Below, piece after piece: positions 1 through 9,114 of a stretch of 64,000 nt of DNA; within the stretch, counting starts at the first letter, position 1, and each line of letters begins with the position of its first letter. This DNA is from Marivirga lumbricoides. Lineage in GTDB: Bacteria; Bacteroidota; Bacteroidia; Cytophagales; Cyclobacteriaceae. The position numbers and the translations under genes were made by a program. The notes under the pieces are model-generated. The model saw only the letters and a list, made by a program, of their open reading frames with translations. It searched no databases and was not told the DNA's origin. The stretch spans positions 248,001-312,000 of the forward strand of contig NZ_BMEC01000005.1 in the NCBI RefSeq assembly GCF_014636295.1. The letters are read 5' to 3'.

Positions 1-1
1 A

Positions 2-3000
2 ATGACGCAGGCACCTAATCTGGGAACAGAAGATATTGAACAGTTTATCACCTATCCGGTGGAGCTGGCAATGGCCAATTTGCCCGGGGTGCTAGAAATA
101 AGATCTACCTCGCGTTTTGGGCTTTCCGTAGTAACTATAGTTTTTGAAGAGGATATGGGGACCTACCTGCCAAGACAGTTGGTTTCTGAAAAACTGAATA
201 GTGTCAGAGCTGAAATTCCTGAAGGCTTTGGCAAAATTTTCATGGGACCTATCTCTACAGGCCTCGGGGAAATACTTCAATATACTTTAGCAGTTGATTC
301 CTCTGCAAAAGATAAATATTCATTAACTGACCTGCGAACTATTCAGGACTGGATTATCAGACGACAGATGGCGATGGTACCAGGCGTAGTGGAGGTAAAT
401 GCCTTTGGCGGTAATATTAAACAGTACGAAGTAGCTGTCAATCCTGATGAACTTAAGGCAATTGGCCTTTCGCTGAACGATGTATATCAATCATTGCAGT
501 TGAACAATCAGAATACAGGAGGGGCCTATATCGAAAAAAACCATATGGCTAATTTTATCAGGGGAGAAGGTTTGGCCAGAAATGTTGAAGACATAGAAAG
601 CATAGTTGTTAAAACTATCAATAACATACCCGTTCAAATTAAAGATATTGCCGAAGTGAGGTATGGTACGGCCGTTAGGTATGGCGCTTTTAGTAAAGAT
701 GGGCAGGGGGAAGCTGTTGGCGGAATTATTTTTATGTTAAAAGGAGCTAATTCAAATGAAGTAATTTCAAATGTAAAGGCCAGGCTGGAACAAATTCAGG
801 AATCTCTACCTGAGGGCATTTCTATAGCTCCTTTTCTGGATAGAAGCGAACTGATTGAACGCACAACAGGAACGATTACTACCAACCTTATAGAAGGTGC
901 ATTGATTGTTATTTTTGTGCTTGTATTTCTCCTGGGAAATTTCAGAGGAGGCCTTATAGTAGCATCTACTATACCACTTTCTTTACTCTTTGCCTTCATT
1001 TTAATGTATATTTTTGATGTGTGGGCGAATTTAATGAGCTTAGGAGCCATTGATTTTGGAATAATTGTAGATGGTGCTGTTATTATAGTAGAGGGTACGG
1101 TATTTTTTCTTTACAGCAGAATGAAAAAGGGAAAAACCATTGATAAGCAAGAGCGGGATGAAAGTACCTATCAGGCTTCTTCAAAAATGATGAACTCAGC
1201 CTTTTTCGGTCAGTTAATCATTCTGATAGTCTTTTTACCTATACTTTTTCTGGAAGGAGTAGAAGGGAAAATGTTTCAGCCAATGGCACTTACCTTTATT
1301 TTTGCCATGATGGGAGCTATGATTTTATGCCTTACCTATGTTCCTGTAATGTCAGCCTTGTTTTTAAAAGTTTCAGGAAAAGAAAGAATGAGCTGGGGAG
1401 ATAAAGTAGTAAACTGGGTGGAGGTAAAATATCATCACTCATTAAGCAGCGCATTAAAAAATACCTTCCTGATAATGGGCACTTCCTTAGCTTTACTTAT
1501 TTTAAGTGTTTTTATATTTATACGCTCAGGAAGTGAGTTTATTCCTCAGTTAGATGAAGGTGATATTGCTTTCCATATAATTTTAAAGCCCGGTAGCTCC
1601 TTATCAGAAGGCATAAAAACTTCTACTAAAATAGAACAAATCATTTTAGAGAACTTCCCTGAAGTAGAGCATGCTTTAACCCGTTATGGGGTGTCTGATG
1701 TGCCCACCGACCCTATGCCTATGGATATAGCGGACTGTTTTTTGATACTTAAACCCAAAGAAGAGTGGGTGTCTGCCAATTCAAAAGAAGAGTTGATACA
1801 GCTCGTTAAGGAGAAAATCAGTATTGTGCCGGGAGTAAATTTTGAGTTTACTCAACCTATAGAAATGAGGTTCAACGAACTGATTTCCGGTGTTCGGGAA
1901 GATATTGCTATAAAATTATACGGAGAAGACTTACAGATTTTAGCCGAAAAGGCTGAAGAAATGGGTAAAATAATTGCTGGTGTTGAAGGAGTGGGTGATT
2001 TAAAAGTAGAGGCAACAACAGGTCTGCCACAAATGACTATCCATTACGAGCGAGATCAAATGGCGCAATACGGATTAAATATTTCTTCTGTCAACAGAAC
2101 TATTGAAACCGCTTTTGCAGGTGCTAAAGCCGGAGTTATTTTTGAAGGTGAAAGAAGGTTCGATTTAGTACTAAGATTAGATTCAGTACATAGGACAGAA
2201 ATTGATCATGTCAAAAATCTATATATTACTACAAAGCATGGTGCTCAGATCCCGTTAAATGAAGTAGCAGAAGTGAGGTATGAGCCTGGTCCCATGCAGA
2301 TTAGCAGGGACAATACCAACCGGAGAACCTATGTCGGAATTAATGTTAGAGGCAGGGATATTCAATCTGTAGTAGGAGATATACAGCAAAAGCTGAAAGC
2401 AGAACTCAGCTTACCTCCCGGCTATTATATTCGGTATGGCGGTGCTTTTGAAAACCTTGAGCGAGCATCCAATAGGCTCCGGATAGTGGTTCCTATAGCT
2501 TTAGCTTTAATATTTATATTGATTTTCTTTGCTTTGGGATCCTTCAGGCAAACGCTGGTAATTTATTTAGCTATACCGATGGCAGCGATAGGTGGTGTGT
2601 TTTCTCTATGGCTACGCGATATGCCCTTTAGCATTTCTGCAGGAGTAGGTTTTATTGTGCTTTTCGGAGTAGCTGTATTAAATGGTTTGGTTTTAATTAG
2701 TGGCTGGAATGAACTGAAGGAGGAAGGAGTAACCCATCTTAATGATAGAATTACTGAAGGAGCCAGGCGGAGAATCAGGCCAATCATGCTTACTGCACTT
2801 ACCGATATTTTTGGGTTTTTACCTATGGCACTTTCAAGCTCTGCCGGGGCAGAAGTACAACAACCTTTGGCTACCGTTGTAATAGGAGGGATGATTACTT
2901 CCACCTTACTTACTCTATTTGTACTCCCTATTCTTTACAGGTGGACGGAGACAAAAACATGGAATGGTTCATATGGGAAAGCAGTGGCAATTATTGCAGT

Positions 3001-4198
3001 TTGTATAAGCTTCATTGTGTTAAAACCCACAAATGTAAAGGCCCAACAAATACAGAGTTTCCCTGACATAACCCTGCAGGAAGCTGAAAAGCGTGCATTA
3101 AACAATTACCCTGCAATAAAAGCTAATCAGTTGAAAATAACTCAGGAGAATGTGCTCAAAAAAAGTGCTTATGATTTAGGTGATACGAAGCTGTTTAATG
3201 CGGGAGAAGAAATTGGATCAGGAGGAGCTGGCGTATATACAATAATTGGCATTCAGCAGCAGAATATGAATATTTTCGGTATACACTCAAAGGTGAAACT
3301 GCAGCAGGAGAAAATTAAACTTGCTGAGGCAGCCTTGGCCCTTTCAGAACTGGAGCTAAAGCAAAAAGTGAGAACTGCTTATACTGACGCTTTTGTAAGT
3401 AAAAGCAAATATGTATTATACCAGGAACTTGATTCAGTATATGCTAACTTTCAAAGTGCGGCCAACATTCAGAAAGAAACTGAAGAAATTTCCCAACTGG
3501 AATATTTGGCGGCATCCAATAAAGTGAAACAAGTCACTCAGGATCTGGTGCAAGCTGAGTATGAATATGCTGCAGCCCTTGCCAAACTTAATCTATGGTT
3601 GGTGAGTGATACAATTTTTACGGTAACTACAGATGGAAAAGCCTGGATGCAGCCAATAGCTGAAATAGACTCCATCACCCAACACCCTCTTTTAGAAGCA
3701 GCCCATCAAAGGGTTGCTATTTCAGCAGCAGAAAAAAAAGTGATCAGATCAAATTTTTTACCGAAGCTTAGTGCACAATATGGTATCCAGGAAATAGGTG
3801 GTCAGGCTGATTTTTATCAGTATCAAATAGGTATATCCATTCCATTATTCTTTATGCCGTTGAAGGGCGAAGTGGAATCAGCCATAATTGAGCAGGAGAT
3901 AGCAACTCAACAACTGCAACAATTAAAGTATGAACTAAAGAGCGATTTTAACGCATTGCTTCAGCAGTATCAAAAGTGGCTTTCTTCCTGGAAATTTTAT
4001 CAAAATGAAGCAATACCCCTCTCACAGAAACAAAGAGAAGCAGCGATATTGGCTGTTCGGGAAGGAGCAATCAGCTATATGGAATTTATTCAGCATATGA
4101 ATGAGGCAATTTCGGTTGAGTTAAAAGCTCAAGATGCCCTCAAAGAATATCTGATAGCTAAATTTCAAATGGAATATTACCTCAACTCATCAAATTAA
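2..4198 (+). CDS. czcA: CzcA-type heavy-metal RND efflux pump fused to a TolC/CzcC-like domain (5' truncated)
   Basis: This is an inner-membrane proton-driven RND pump of the heavy-metal (HME) class that exports divalent cations. The reading frame is open to the window edge, so roughly 50-60 N-terminal residues are missing. The TM4 motif DFGIIVDGAVIIVEG (about residues 351-365 of what is visible) keeps the Asp, Asp and Glu typical of Co/Zn/Cd exporters rather than the Cu/Ag type. After the RND part ends (about residue 980) a hydrophobic segment ending in KAQQ, resembling a leftover signal peptide, leads into about 390 residues of coiled-coil TolC/CzcC-like sequence. Pump and outer-membrane factor are therefore one polypeptide, an arrangement known in Bacteroidota. 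The adaptor gene follows after 11 bp, clearly in the same operon. The metal specificity is inferred from the motif only. Confidence 0.93.
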   Translation: MTQAPNLGTEDIEQFITYPVELAMANLPGVLEIRSTSRFGLSVVTIVFEEDMGTYLPRQLVSEKLNSVRAEIPEGFGKIFMGPISTGLGEILQYTLAVDSSAKDKYSLTDLRTIQDWIIRRQMAMVPGVVEVNAFGGNIKQYEVAVNPDELKAIGLSLNDVYQSLQLNNQNTGGAYIEKNHMANFIRGEGLARNVEDIESIVVKTINNIPVQIKDIAEVRYGTAVRYGAFSKDGQGEAVGGIIFMLKGANSNEVISNVKARLEQIQESLPEGISIAPFLDRSELIERTTGTITTNLIEGALIVIFVLVFLLGNFRGGLIVASTIPLSLLFAFILMYIFDVWANLMSLGAIDFGIIVDGAVIIVEGTVFFLYSRMKKGKTIDKQERDESTYQASSKMMNSAFFGQLIILIVFLPILFLEGVEGKMFQPMALTFIFAMMGAMILCLTYVPVMSALFLKVSGKERMSWGDKVVNWVEVKYHHSLSSALKNTFLIMGTSLALLILSVFIFIRSGSEFIPQLDEGDIAFHIILKPGSSLSEGIKTSTKIEQIILENFPEVEHALTRYGVSDVPTDPMPMDIADCFLILKPKEEWVSANSKEELIQLVKEKISIVPGVNFEFTQPIEMRFNELISGVREDIAIKLYGEDLQILAEKAEEMGKIIAGVEGVGDLKVEATTGLPQMTIHYERDQMAQYGLNISSVNRTIETAFAGAKAGVIFEGERRFDLVLRLDSVHRTEIDHVKNLYITTKHGAQIPLNEVAEVRYEPGPMQISRDNTNRRTYVGINVRGRDIQSVVGDIQQKLKAELSLPPGYYIRYGGAFENLERASNRLRIVVPIALALIFILIFFALGSFRQTLVIYLAIPMAAIGGVFSLWLRDMPFSISAGVGFIVLFGVAVLNGLVLISGWNELKEEGVTHLNDRITEGARRRIRPIMLTALTDIFGFLPMALSSSAGAEVQQPLATVVIGGMITSTLLTLFVLPILYRWTETKTWNGSYGKAVAIIAVCISFIVLKPTNVKAQQIQSFPDITLQEAEKRALNNYPAIKANQLKITQENVLKKSAYDLGDTKLFNAGEEIGSGGAGVYTIIGIQQQNMNIFGIHSKVKLQQEKIKLAEAALALSELELKQKVRTAYTDAFVSKSKYVLYQELDSVYANFQSAANIQKETEEISQLEYLAASNKVKQVTQDLVQAEYEYAAALAKLNLWLVSDTIFTVTTDGKAWMQPIAEIDSITQHPLLEAAHQRVAISAAEKKVIRSNFLPKLSAQYGIQEIGGQADFYQYQIGISIPLFFMPLKGEVESAIIEQEIATQQLQQLKYELKSDFNALLQQYQKWLSSWKFYQNEAIPLSQKQREAAILAVREGAISYMEFIQHMNEAISVELKAQDALKEYLIAKFQMEYYLNSSN

Positions 4199-4209
4199 AA
4201 GACAACGAA

Positions 4210-5412
4210 ATGAAATTATATATTAATAAAATACTGGGCCTGCTAATTGTAGGTGCTATGTTGCTTTCCTGTAGCAGTGAAAAAGATGGCCAACAGAATG
4301 AAGAACATATTCACGAAGTAGGCCATGCAGACGAACATCACGATGAAAATGAGGAAAGTGCTGTTCATTTGTCTTCTGCCCAATTTGATGGCCTGGATAT
4401 GAGGGTAGATACATTGCGCAAAAGAAATATATTTGATGTGGTGGCAGCTAGCGGTCAGCTGGAGGTGCCTCCCCAAAATGAAGCCGTAGTAACGGCCGTT
4501 ATGGGAGCGAACATTTCATCTATCTTAGTTATTGAAGGGGAGGAAGTGAAGAAAGGTCAGGTACTGGCTTATTTACAGCACCCTTCCTACACTAATCTGC
4601 AGGGTGAATATCTTCAGGCTTATAACGACCTGGGTTTTCTTGAGCAGGATTATGAGAGACAGAAAAAGCTTTATGAGCAAGAGGTAGGCTCGGGCAAAAC
4701 TTTTCAACAGACGGCATCAGAATATAAAGCTAAAAAAGGACTGGTAAGCAGTATGGAAACGCAGCTGAAACAATTAGGACTTCGAATTGAAAGGATTAAA
4801 GAGGGAGACTTTTACACTCAAATACCTGTGATAAGCCCAATAGATGGGGCCATTATAAAAGTAGATGTTAAATTAGGCCAATATGTTAATCCTGAGAAAA
4901 CGCTCTTTGAAATCATCAATACACACCATATTCATGCTGATTTAATGGTGTTTGAAAAGGACATATCTAAAGTAGAAGTAGGGCAAAAGGTCAGGTTTAC
5001 AGTTGAGAATGTTCCTGATGAAGAATTGGTAGCAGAAATTTACTCCGTAGGGAAAAAATTTGAGCAGGCTCCTAAAGCTGTTCATGTGCATGCTGAAATA
5101 AAAAATGAAACAGGCAAGCTTATTCCCGGTATGTATATTAGAGGGGAAATATTGACAGGAAACAAGGAAACCTATGCCTTTCCCGAAGATGCTTTAGTAA
5201 GAGAAGGAGATAGGTATTTTGTTTACGAAGCAATAAAAGAAGGTGATAGTTGGATGTTTATTCCAGTGGAAGTTACTACAGGGGTTTCCCATAAAAATTG
5301 GGCCACTGTCAGGTTTTTAGAAGCTATGCCTGAAGAGAAAGTATTTGCTTACAATAATGCTTATTATTTACAAGCGGAGATGAATAAGAGCGAGGCAGGG
5401 CACAGTCATTAA
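4210..5412 (+). CDS. czcB: CzcB-like RND periplasmic adaptor lipoprotein
   Basis: This is the membrane-fusion (HlyD-type) adaptor that links the CzcA pump to its outer-membrane channel. It has a lipoprotein signal (LGLLIVGAMLLSC, Cys21). A His/Asp/Glu-rich stretch (about residues 33-50) probably binds metal in the periplasm, and there is a short HSH tail at the C terminus. The central part shows the lipoyl/barrel-sandwich pattern on both sides of a coiled coil (about residues 90-230), followed by the beta-barrel and membrane-proximal domains. The 400-residue length is normal for CzcB/CusB adaptors. It starts 11 bp after the pump stop and is followed by a strong hairpin terminator. Assignment to Zn/Co/Cd is inferred from the pump. 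Confidence 0.92.
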   Translation: MKLYINKILGLLIVGAMLLSCSSEKDGQQNEEHIHEVGHADEHHDENEESAVHLSSAQFDGLDMRVDTLRKRNIFDVVAASGQLEVPPQNEAVVTAVMGANISSILVIEGEEVKKGQVLAYLQHPSYTNLQGEYLQAYNDLGFLEQDYERQKKLYEQEVGSGKTFQQTASEYKAKKGLVSSMETQLKQLGLRIERIKEGDFYTQIPVISPIDGAIIKVDVKLGQYVNPEKTLFEIINTHHIHADLMVFEKDISKVEVGQKVRFTVENVPDEELVAEIYSVGKKFEQAPKAVHVHAEIKNETGKLIPGMYIRGEILTGNKETYAFPEDALVREGDRYFVYEAIKEGDSWMFIPVEVTTGVSHKNWATVRFLEAMPEEKVFAYNNAYYLQAEMNKSEAGHSH

Positions 5413-5421
5413 GCATTTTTT

Positions 5422-5883
5422 TTAGATTTTAATTAAAAGCATGCAAAGAAGGTCAGTTAGCTCTTTTTGCATGCTTTTGTATTTTAATTTTACTTTAGTA
5501 TAATTTTCTAAATTGACAAACTCATTGGTATAAGGATCTACCACATTGAACCTGCCGAAAGTAGCATCATAATGCCTGTAGTGCATTTGGTAATGCCCGG
5601 TGCTGTCGTTGTACCGGCTTCCGGCATTGTACCAATAGCGGTTCTGGCTGCGGGTATCGTTTTTATAGCTGTGCGCCATCGGCAACCCGAAAGGGTAGTA
5701 GTCCATTCGCTGCAATACTTCAAAGCCGTCCTGCAATTGGTTAAAGCTAAAATCGTCAAAATAGATCTCTACATCTTCATCTGTCTGGTGGGTCAACTCT
5801 GCTACCAGCATGCCGTCCTCAGGAATTTCTATGCTGAGCTCCAGCCGTTGGTGCGGGCCGTAATAGCTCCGTTCATCATGCAC
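5422..5883 (-). pseudogene. Truncated orphan Rhs core (terminal remnant of the array)
   Basis: This is a copy of the conserved Rhs core found in the full-length gene at 32649-27274. It has the DERSYYGPHQRLELSIEIPE segment, the YYPFG and YWYNAGSRYNDSTGHYQMHYRHYD motifs and ends after VDPYTNEFVNLENYT. The NNPIMYNDPSG end of the core and any tip are missing; the frame then runs through the terminator hairpin before stopping. The only usable start is an internal GTG, and homology continues upstream without an ATG to about 5930. It is the far end of the array and is very probably not functional. Confidence 0.85.
5435..5478. terminator. Palindromic terminator between czcB and the Rhs array
   Basis: Perfect 13-bp arms (AAAAGCATGCAAA at 5435-5447 and its complement at 5466-5478) enclose an 18-nt loop. 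T-rich sequence follows on the plus strand and A/T-rich sequence on the other side. It lies 22 bp after the czcB stop and can act for both converging transcripts. The last codons of the truncated Rhs frame on the minus strand run through it, showing that this frame was cut off here and is not a natural protein end. Confidence 0.8.
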
Positions 5884-5935
5884 ACGAACAGCTTCTGTTA
5901 CTTTTACAAATCCTGCATCAATTCTTTAGCCATTT

Positions 5936-6145
5936 GTATGGCTCCTATTAATTTATTAATAAGAGCCAGGTGTGAAACACTTTCTATGGCATTTGTCATC
6001 GCAGAATTCAATGTCAATTACAATTTTAGTTACGGTTTGTTTCATCAGAGTATTTCTGGTGTTTTAAGCTAATATCGTTATCAAACACATATTTGGTATC
6101 CTTAAATAGCAATAATGCAAGAAAGTGACGCTTTGGTGTATCACC
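5936..6145 (-). repeat. Intercassette element, copy A
   Basis: This non-coding sequence is shared with copies near 18250-18498, 20460-20560, 26366-26618 and, in part, 10525-10639. It lies directly upstream of an orphan Rhs core. The core-proximal end has a hairpin (5938-5968) and a weaker second palindrome. The distal end carries a conserved ACTTTCTTGCATTAT-like block on the minus strand. This copy is the most diverged. The function is unknown. Confidence 0.65.
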
Positions 6146-6149
6146 TCCT

Positions 6150-6214
6150 TATCTGATATTAGAAAGTGTATTCCATAATTCATCTCCAGGGCCAATACCA
6201 GCTTGCAGAATACT
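6150..6214 (-). pseudogene. Fragment of a Rhs tip related to the tip at 16831
   Basis: The minus-strand translation reads ILQAGIGPGDELWNTLSNI. It closely matches LQAGFGPGDELWNTISNT at the start of the tip in the orphan cassette 18249-16831. The fragment ends where intercassette element copy A begins. No start, core or remaining tip is present, so it is a recombination scar from a lost cassette. The stretch 6215-6295 holds nothing else recognisable. Confidence 0.65.
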
Positions 6215-6295
6215 CTTCTATGTTGATTAACTTCTACTTTTCTATTACTAAAACTTACTTAAGTAACTGGGAAGTATTGTAATTGTTTTAATCTA

Positions 6296-6964
6296 TCACT
6301 TTTTACTCCTACGATACTGATAAACCATATAAATAAAGAAACCAGCACCAGAATAAAATATTAATGCCAGACCTATTTGAAAATCCTTACTATTCCACCA
6401 TGCAGCAATAGGCCACCCAATCATCAGCAACACAAGTAGTGCGGCTAAGATTAGACCTGTTTTGGTTTCATAAATTGATGGGCTCATGTATATGACAGAA
6501 TCCCTGTTTTTATTAATCGCTAAAACTTTATCATGAAAGTCTTTTTCAAAACGTGAAAAATCTTGGCTATTATGATCAAATGTTAGTGTGATTTTTTTGC
6601 CTTCTGCAATATAAAGTCTCAAAATATGGTAATACTGCGTTGTCTCGAAAACATAAGAATTAAGATTAGTCCAGTTAAATTCCCATTTTCTATTCTTTTT
6701 TGTTATCGATGAAGTTTCAATAATAGTAAGTGAATCTCTGTTTATCACTGCATATAAATCATTTCTAACAAGTCTCGCTGAAAGCTTAAATAAGAGAAAT
6801 GCTATCAAAAAACAGATAGAAATAATCAAAACGAAATTTAGGTGTACTTCAATGATCATTAGAGCTAAAAATGGTAACGCAAGAGCAACAACTAGAATAA
6901 GCAATAGTCGTAGAGTATAAAGACCTCTTGGAATATGAATTAATTGATATTGATGCATTTTCAT
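6296..6964 (-). CDS. Membrane immunity protein (predicted) for the tip at 6970
   Basis: This 222-residue protein has two adjoining hydrophobic segments near the N terminus (about residues 17-62), a central beta-rich cytoplasmic-type domain resembling bacterial PH-like domains, and two C-terminal membrane segments (about 170-212). It starts 5 bp after the stop of the glycine-rich tip at 7702-6970. Together with the general toxin-immunity order of this array, that makes it the predicted immunity partner. An integral membrane immunity protein fits a tip that inserts into membranes. No specific family was recognised, so the role rests on position and topology. Confidence 0.6.
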   Translation of the reverse strand: MKMHQYQLIHIPRGLYTLRLLLILVVALALPFLALMIIEVHLNFVLIISICFLIAFLLFKLSARLVRNDLYAVINRDSLTIIETSSITKKNRKWEFNWTNLNSYVFETTQYYHILRLYIAEGKKITLTFDHNSQDFSRFEKDFHDKVLAINKNRDSVIYMSPSIYETKTGLILAALLVLLMIGWPIAAWWNSKDFQIGLALIFYSGAGFFIYMVYQYRRSKK

Positions 6965-6969
6965 TTTAT

Positions 6970-7702
6970 TTAATCAGGTCTGTAACCTTCTAATGCCACA
7001 GTGTCCCCACCTAAATATGACTTAATTCCATCAAAAGCCCCGAAGGAGTCTAATATTCCATAGGTTCCAACCGCAATTAATGCAACAGGAGCAGACATTA
7101 TAGCAAGACCACCAGCAGCAATAAGACCATTACTGATCGCTAAATCAGCTACTTGACTAGCAGTTACATCTTGCCCATTATACCAATTGACTCCAGTAAT
7201 TGTTCCATTGAGTAATACACCTGCTACTCCTAAACCCTTTGCAGTTCTTGCAACTTTTGTAATACTTGGATTCATCACATTCTTTATGACCTTTTGTGCT
7301 GTTTTGGTTCCTTTCACTGCATAACCTGCCTTTACATTTCTAAGATATGCTTCTGCACCCCCTAGAACAAGTCCAGTACCTGCCATACCATAATTAACAA
7401 CATCCCTTAAAGTATAATCACCGTTAAATATACCCGCATATTGAACACTCCCCCCACTTTGACTACCCGCAAAGAAAAGTTGGTTTCCGCCTCCTTCACT
7501 AATAGAGTATAAATTTCTACCGTTTCCTACGCTGCCGCTCAGTCCTAACCCTGCTAAGTTCTGGTAATGTTCAGCCTGAGTAGCAGTCATTAAGGATGTA
7601 TTTAAATTTGGTCCCCAACCATACTTGCTTAGACTAGTCAGCCTGTTTTTGAAACCAAAATGATGAATACCGTCTGATAAATCTCCGAAATTTACTAAAC
7701 TT
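6970..7702 (-). CDS. Orphan Rhs tip with pre-tip linker, glycine-rich hydrophobic toxin domain (no core)
   Basis: The frame from about 7702 contains the pre-tip linker (SLSKYGWGPNLNT, GSVGNGRNLYSISEGGGNQLF) that is nearly the same as in the full-length Rhs protein. A different tip of about 150 residues follows, with long Gly/Ala/Val/Ile-rich stretches (LAISNGLIAAGGLAIMSAPV and onward). An internal ATG at 7590 would give 206 residues. The Rhs core that should precede it is missing, so it cannot be secreted as it stands. The hydrophobic tip suggests a membrane-disrupting toxin. It is followed after 5 bp by a membrane protein, its likely immunity gene. Confidence 0.6.
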
Positions 7703-7743
7703 CAATAAGATTTAAGAATCGAAAAAAAACGGAATCGCAATGT

Positions 7744-8127
7744 TTAGCCTTTCAAAGAAAGTATCCCAACGAGAAGCATCAACCCAAAGCTCACAAAAAG
7801 AGATAGCAGTCCAATTAATCTATGCAAGACTTTGTTTCTTCTAGGTAGATTCTTATAATACAAATGAAAATGTTTTCTTTCAATGTATCGCTCCATGGGT
7901 TTCTGCAGACCATACATAATCATAAATGCTCCAAGAACCGCAATACCTACAAATAAAGTTATATTATTATTTAAACCAACAGGAGTAGATAAAATAAATA
8001 AAATCATTCCCCAAACAAACGATACTTTATTTAAAAACAAAAATGCAGTACCTGGTACAATTTTATCATTGGTTTTAGAAAACCATCGAGAAAGTGTATA
8101 ATCTATCTTAAGTATATTGTAAATCAT
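7744..8127 (-). CDS. Small membrane protein, predicted immunity protein
   Basis: This protein of about 127 residues has at least three hydrophobic segments (VSFVWGMILFILSTPVG, ITLFVGIAVLGAFMIMYGL and a C-terminal one). The ATG at 8127 is preferred over a TTG eight codons upstream because it lies 17 bp after the stop of the tip remnant at 8145. It follows a glycine-rich tip fragment directly, as the other membrane immunity genes here do. No family was recognised. The immunity role is inferred from the arrangement. Confidence 0.55.
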   Translation of the reverse strand: MIYNILKIDYTLSRWFSKTNDKIVPGTAFLFLNKVSFVWGMILFILSTPVGLNNNITLFVGIAVLGAFMIMYGLQKPMERYIERKHFHLYYKNLPRRNKVLHRLIGLLSLFVSFGLMLLVGILSLKG

Positions 8128-8144
8128 TATTAGATTTTTTAAGG

Positions 8145-8384
8145 TTACCAAATACCAGAATCCCTACCGACAGTAGCATCTATACTTCCACTAAAGTCAA
8201 AGAAGTAATCACCAATTCCATACGCTGCAATACCAGTCAAAACCACAGGTGCGGCAAAGAATGTAGCAACTCCAGCACCAATTAATAAAGTCCCATTTAC
8301 AATAGTATGCGCATCCCAAGTGTCTGTACCTACTTCATAAGTTATTACACCAATTGTAAGGGCAGTGCAATTTGGCTGCGCTTC
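8145..8384 (-). pseudogene. C-terminal remnant of a glycine-rich Rhs tip
   Basis: The frame reads about 79 residues, including NGTLLIGAGVATFFAAPVVL and GIAAYGIGDYFFDF, and ends GRDSGIW. It resembles the end of the tip at 7702-6970 (LIAAGGLAIMSAPVALIAVG, TYGILDSFGAFDG). It has no start codon, core or linker. It sits just upstream of a membrane-protein gene and represents the 3' end of a lost toxin whose immunity gene was kept. Confidence 0.65.
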
Positions 8385-8434
8385 TTACATTTTTCTATAT
8401 AGACACCAGCCAAAAGCTATGAAGAGAAGGAGTT

Positions 8435-9043
8435 TTATAATAAAGTCACCTTTACACTCTTACGTACTAAGGTAGGATCATTTAATAAGTAATCTCTACC
8501 TTTTGAATTCAAGTAATTAATTTCAACTAAACAACCCTCTTTTAATTCTTTTGTGATTCTTTCTTTAATTCTCTCGATTCCGCTGTAATCTAAGCCTGAG
8601 GTAGATATAACAATATTTTTTGATTGATTATATGCAACTTCTAATGATAAGAGTTTTCGTTGACTCCCTCCTAAACTATAAATATTTGTAGCAGGATCAA
8701 TTTTAAGATCTTCAAGAATAGCCTTAATTCTTTCAGTTGAATATTCCGTATTGTTCTTCAAGTAATTAAAAGCTTTTTTTCCTGAGAAAAAGCTGATTTT
8801 GAATTTAAGAACAGGTTCAATTACAGGAGTAATTTTCTCGAAGATCTTCACTTGATTATTGTGTATCAACCCGGACAGAACTTTATAAAGTTTCTTTTCT
8901 ACTATAAAGTCTATAGGGTCTGAAAAAAGTAGAGAAAGATATTCACCTTTCTCTACTGTAAATGGTGGAAAATTGTAATTATCAATAGTAAATCCTTCTG
9001 ACTGTAAAACCATATTTTTCATATTACTCAATATCCTAACCAA
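8435..9043 (-). CDS. Degenerate ABC-ATPase-like protein, predicted immunity for the ParB-like tip
   Basis: This 202-residue protein aligns by eye with an ABC-transporter ATPase domain that has lost its catalytic parts. FTVEKGEYLSLLFSDP stands where the strand before a Walker A would be, but without the GxxGxGKS loop. KVLSGLIHN matches the helix after Walker A. SLGGSQRKLLSLEVAYNQSK matches a damaged signature plus helix, and KNIVISTSGLDYSG matches Walker B and D-loop with the Asp-Glu pair missing. It cannot hydrolyse ATP in the usual way. It lies 72 bp after the ParB-like tip, where the immunity gene is expected. The start could also be the ATG at 9022. The ABC relationship is a by-eye call. 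Confidence 0.55.
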   Translation of the reverse strand: MVRILSNMKNMVLQSEGFTIDNYNFPPFTVEKGEYLSLLFSDPIDFIVEKKLYKVLSGLIHNNQVKIFEKITPVIEPVLKFKISFFSGKKAFNYLKNNTEYSTERIKAILEDLKIDPATNIYSLGGSQRKLLSLEVAYNQSKNIVISTSGLDYSGIERIKERITKELKEGCLVEINYLNSKGRDYLLNDPTLVRKSVKVTLL

Positions 9044-9114
9044 TTTCTAAATGCCCCCCACATACTTGTGGATGGTAGCGGCCGGGCACCTACGGGAGCT
9101 GTAGCAACCGAACT

